A stretch of DNA of 64,000 nucleotides from an uncultured Lachnospiraceae bacterium. GTDB lineage: Bacteria; Bacillota; Clostridia; Lachnospirales; Lachnospiraceae. The translations under genes were made by a program, and so were the position numbers. This document shows, piece by piece, positions 62,962 to 64,000 of this stretch (position 1 is the stretch's first letter; every line of letters starts with the position of its first letter). The DNA lies in assembly GCA_946554445.1 (NCBI GenBank), contig CAMNSD010000008.1, positions 1 to 64,000 on the forward strand, in the 5' to 3' direction. The notes below the pieces were generated by a model. That model was not told the origin of the DNA, did not search any database, and saw nothing but the letters and a program-made list of their open reading frames with translations.

Positions 62962-63210
62962 TTATCGGTTGAAACGAAATAATTTATAAGGTTCTACATC
63001 CAGAGCCTTGGCGATGGCGAAAAGAAGATCCAGCGAGAGTGGACGGATGATATTGGGAGCCTCAATGGCGCCTAAGTGCTGACGGCTGATGTCCACCATT
63101 TCTGCAAGTTGTTCCTGTGTCAGCTTTCTATGTTTTCTGTAATAAGCTATGTTGTATCCCAGTTCTGTGTACTCAAAAGAGTATGGGGATGCAGAATCAG
63201 TTTGTTTCAT
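62962..63210 (-). CDS. Small XRE-type HTH regulator
   Basis: The 82-residue protein is one helix-turn-helix domain (IAYYRKHRKLTQEQLAEMVD, then ISRQHLGAIEAPN) and ends YKLFRFNR. No sensor domain is present. TTGGAGGAAATTTT precedes the ATG. Nearby ACAACATAT repeats are candidate operators. The target genes are unknown. Confidence 0.85.
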   Translation of the reverse strand: MKQTDSASPYSFEYTELGYNIAYYRKHRKLTQEQLAEMVDISRQHLGAIEAPNIIRPLSLDLLFAIAKALDVEPYKLFRFNR

Positions 63211-63368
63211 AAAATTTCCTCCAATAGTTTTATTGTAAGTATTGACGAAAAATAGTAAATAATGCCAAGAGTGACAACTGATATGGAAGAAATAACAACA
63301 TATACATGAGAAATATAAGAGAGCCGTGGGCGAAGAATATTTTGCGCGACAGCGGTGTGGAGGTTTCT

Positions 63369-64000
63369 ATGAGATTAGAAGAACTGCAGGATTATGATTC
63401 TGTCACGATTCAGTGTCATGACAATCCCGATGCAGATACGCTTGCGTCAGGTTTTGCCATGTATCGCTATTTTCAGGATACGGGCAGACAGGCACGATTG
63501 ATCTATTGTGGGAGAAATAGGATTCAGAAACCGAATCTTTTGATGATGGTGGAACATCTGGAGATTCCGGTTACTTACATAGAGGATGTGCCAGCGTTTC
63601 TGGCGCAGGAACCGGAGGGGAGGCTGCAAGGGCTTTTGCTTACGGTGGACAGTCAGTACGGCGCAGGAAATGTGACGAAACTGCCGGCCGAGGAGGTAGC
63701 GGTTATTGACCATCATCAGGTGGAGGTGACTTTGCCGGAAAAGAACGAGATCAATCCACATCTGGGAAGCTGCTCAACTCTGGTGTGGCAGTTATTGTGC
63801 AGGGCAGGATATCAGATCAAAGACTTGCATCTGGGGACAGCCCTCTATTATGGATTGTTTACGGACACCAATCAATTTGCAGAGATTTTTAATCCCCTGG
63901 ACATGGATATGCGGGAGGCGGTTCCCTGTGATAAGTCGCTGATCACATTGTTTCGCAATTCCAATCTCTCCCTGCAGGAGATGGAGGTGGCCGGGGTGGC
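63369..64000 (+). CDS. DHH-family phosphoesterase, N-terminal part (partial)
   Basis: Read directly, the frame is open from the ATG at 63369 to the window end (210 codons). Metal-binding motifs are HDNPDADTLASG near residue 17, TVDSQYG near 92 and IDHHQ near 114, with GLFTDTNQF near 159. These are the usual DHH motifs of oligoribonuclease or cyclic-dinucleotide phosphodiesterase relatives. TGGAGGTTTCT precedes the ATG. The C-terminal DHHA1 part lies outside the window, so the substrate cannot be narrowed. Confidence 0.85.
   Translation, partial: MRLEELQDYDSVTIQCHDNPDADTLASGFAMYRYFQDTGRQARLIYCGRNRIQKPNLLMMVEHLEIPVTYIEDVPAFLAQEPEGRLQGLLLTVDSQYGAGNVTKLPAEEVAVIDHHQVEVTLPEKNEINPHLGSCSTLVWQLLCRAGYQIKDLHLGTALYYGLFTDTNQFAEIFNPLDMDMREAVPCDKSLITLFRNSNLSLQEMEVAGV

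Overview
The window looks like chromosome of a flagellated, butyrate-forming Clostridia, most likely family Lachnospiraceae. The evidence is the complete S10-spc-alpha ribosomal operon order, a zinc-type S14 and zinc-lid adenylate kinase, a KOW protein between map and infA, an L17 with a large insertion, and a thl-crt-hbd-bcd-etfB-etfA butyrate operon. The genus is not decided by what is visible.

Layout. 1-17061 runs from the end of rpsJ to rplQ (S10, spc and alpha operons) with secY, adk, map, infA, rpmJ and rpoA, all on the plus strand. 17062-21744 is a flagellin locus: a short tyrosine recombinase flanked by near-identical 32-bp sites, a divergent csrA, a normal flagellin whose leader carries CsrA-type sites, and a large aberrant flagellin. 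21874-24905 holds a SpoIID-like/PG-binding/LysM protein and a VanY-like carboxypeptidase. 25218-28799 is the ECF transporter energizing module (ecfA1, ecfA2, ecfT) with truA. 28967-36792 is a surface glycosylation cluster: a GtrII-like protein, a GT-C transferase, a GtrB-like GT2, an alpha-toroid protein, an FrhB-like iron-sulfur protein and GtrA. 37075-37925 is rplM-rpsI, followed by an epsilon/zeta-type toxin pair and a chimeric junction of a broken recombinase with a broken flagellin. Two tRNAs come next (Ala-CGC and Val-CAC), then membrane transporters, an SDR, a thioredoxin reductase and an NlpC/P60 wall hydrolase. 46603-48639 is a MerR-controlled aldo/keto reductase-flavodoxin operon on the minus strand. 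DnaA-box-like sites precede hpf. A 26-bp tandem repeat array lies between a DUF1576-type membrane protein and an M23 peptidase. 53140-59415 is the butyrate operon. The right end has an unknown membrane protein, mtnA, a small HTH regulator and the start of a DHH phosphoesterase.

The most unusual signal is not a gene. A family of two-hairpin elements sits directly behind stop codons, mostly inside operons of highly expressed genes (rpsJ/rplC, rplW/rplB, rplB/rpsS, rpsZ/rpsH, rpsH/rplF, rpsK/rpsD, ecfA2/ecfT, thl/crt and others). The arms differ between copies but keep pairing, the second hairpin often starts GAG and ends CTC followed by CGG or similar, and none has a U-tract. In three copies the stop codon lies inside the first hairpin. 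The second strong signal is the pair of recombinase-flagellin loci, one intact (17231-19563) and one collapsed by an apparent deletion (39078-40247).

All functional calls come from reading motifs and gene order by eye. No database search or folding program was run.
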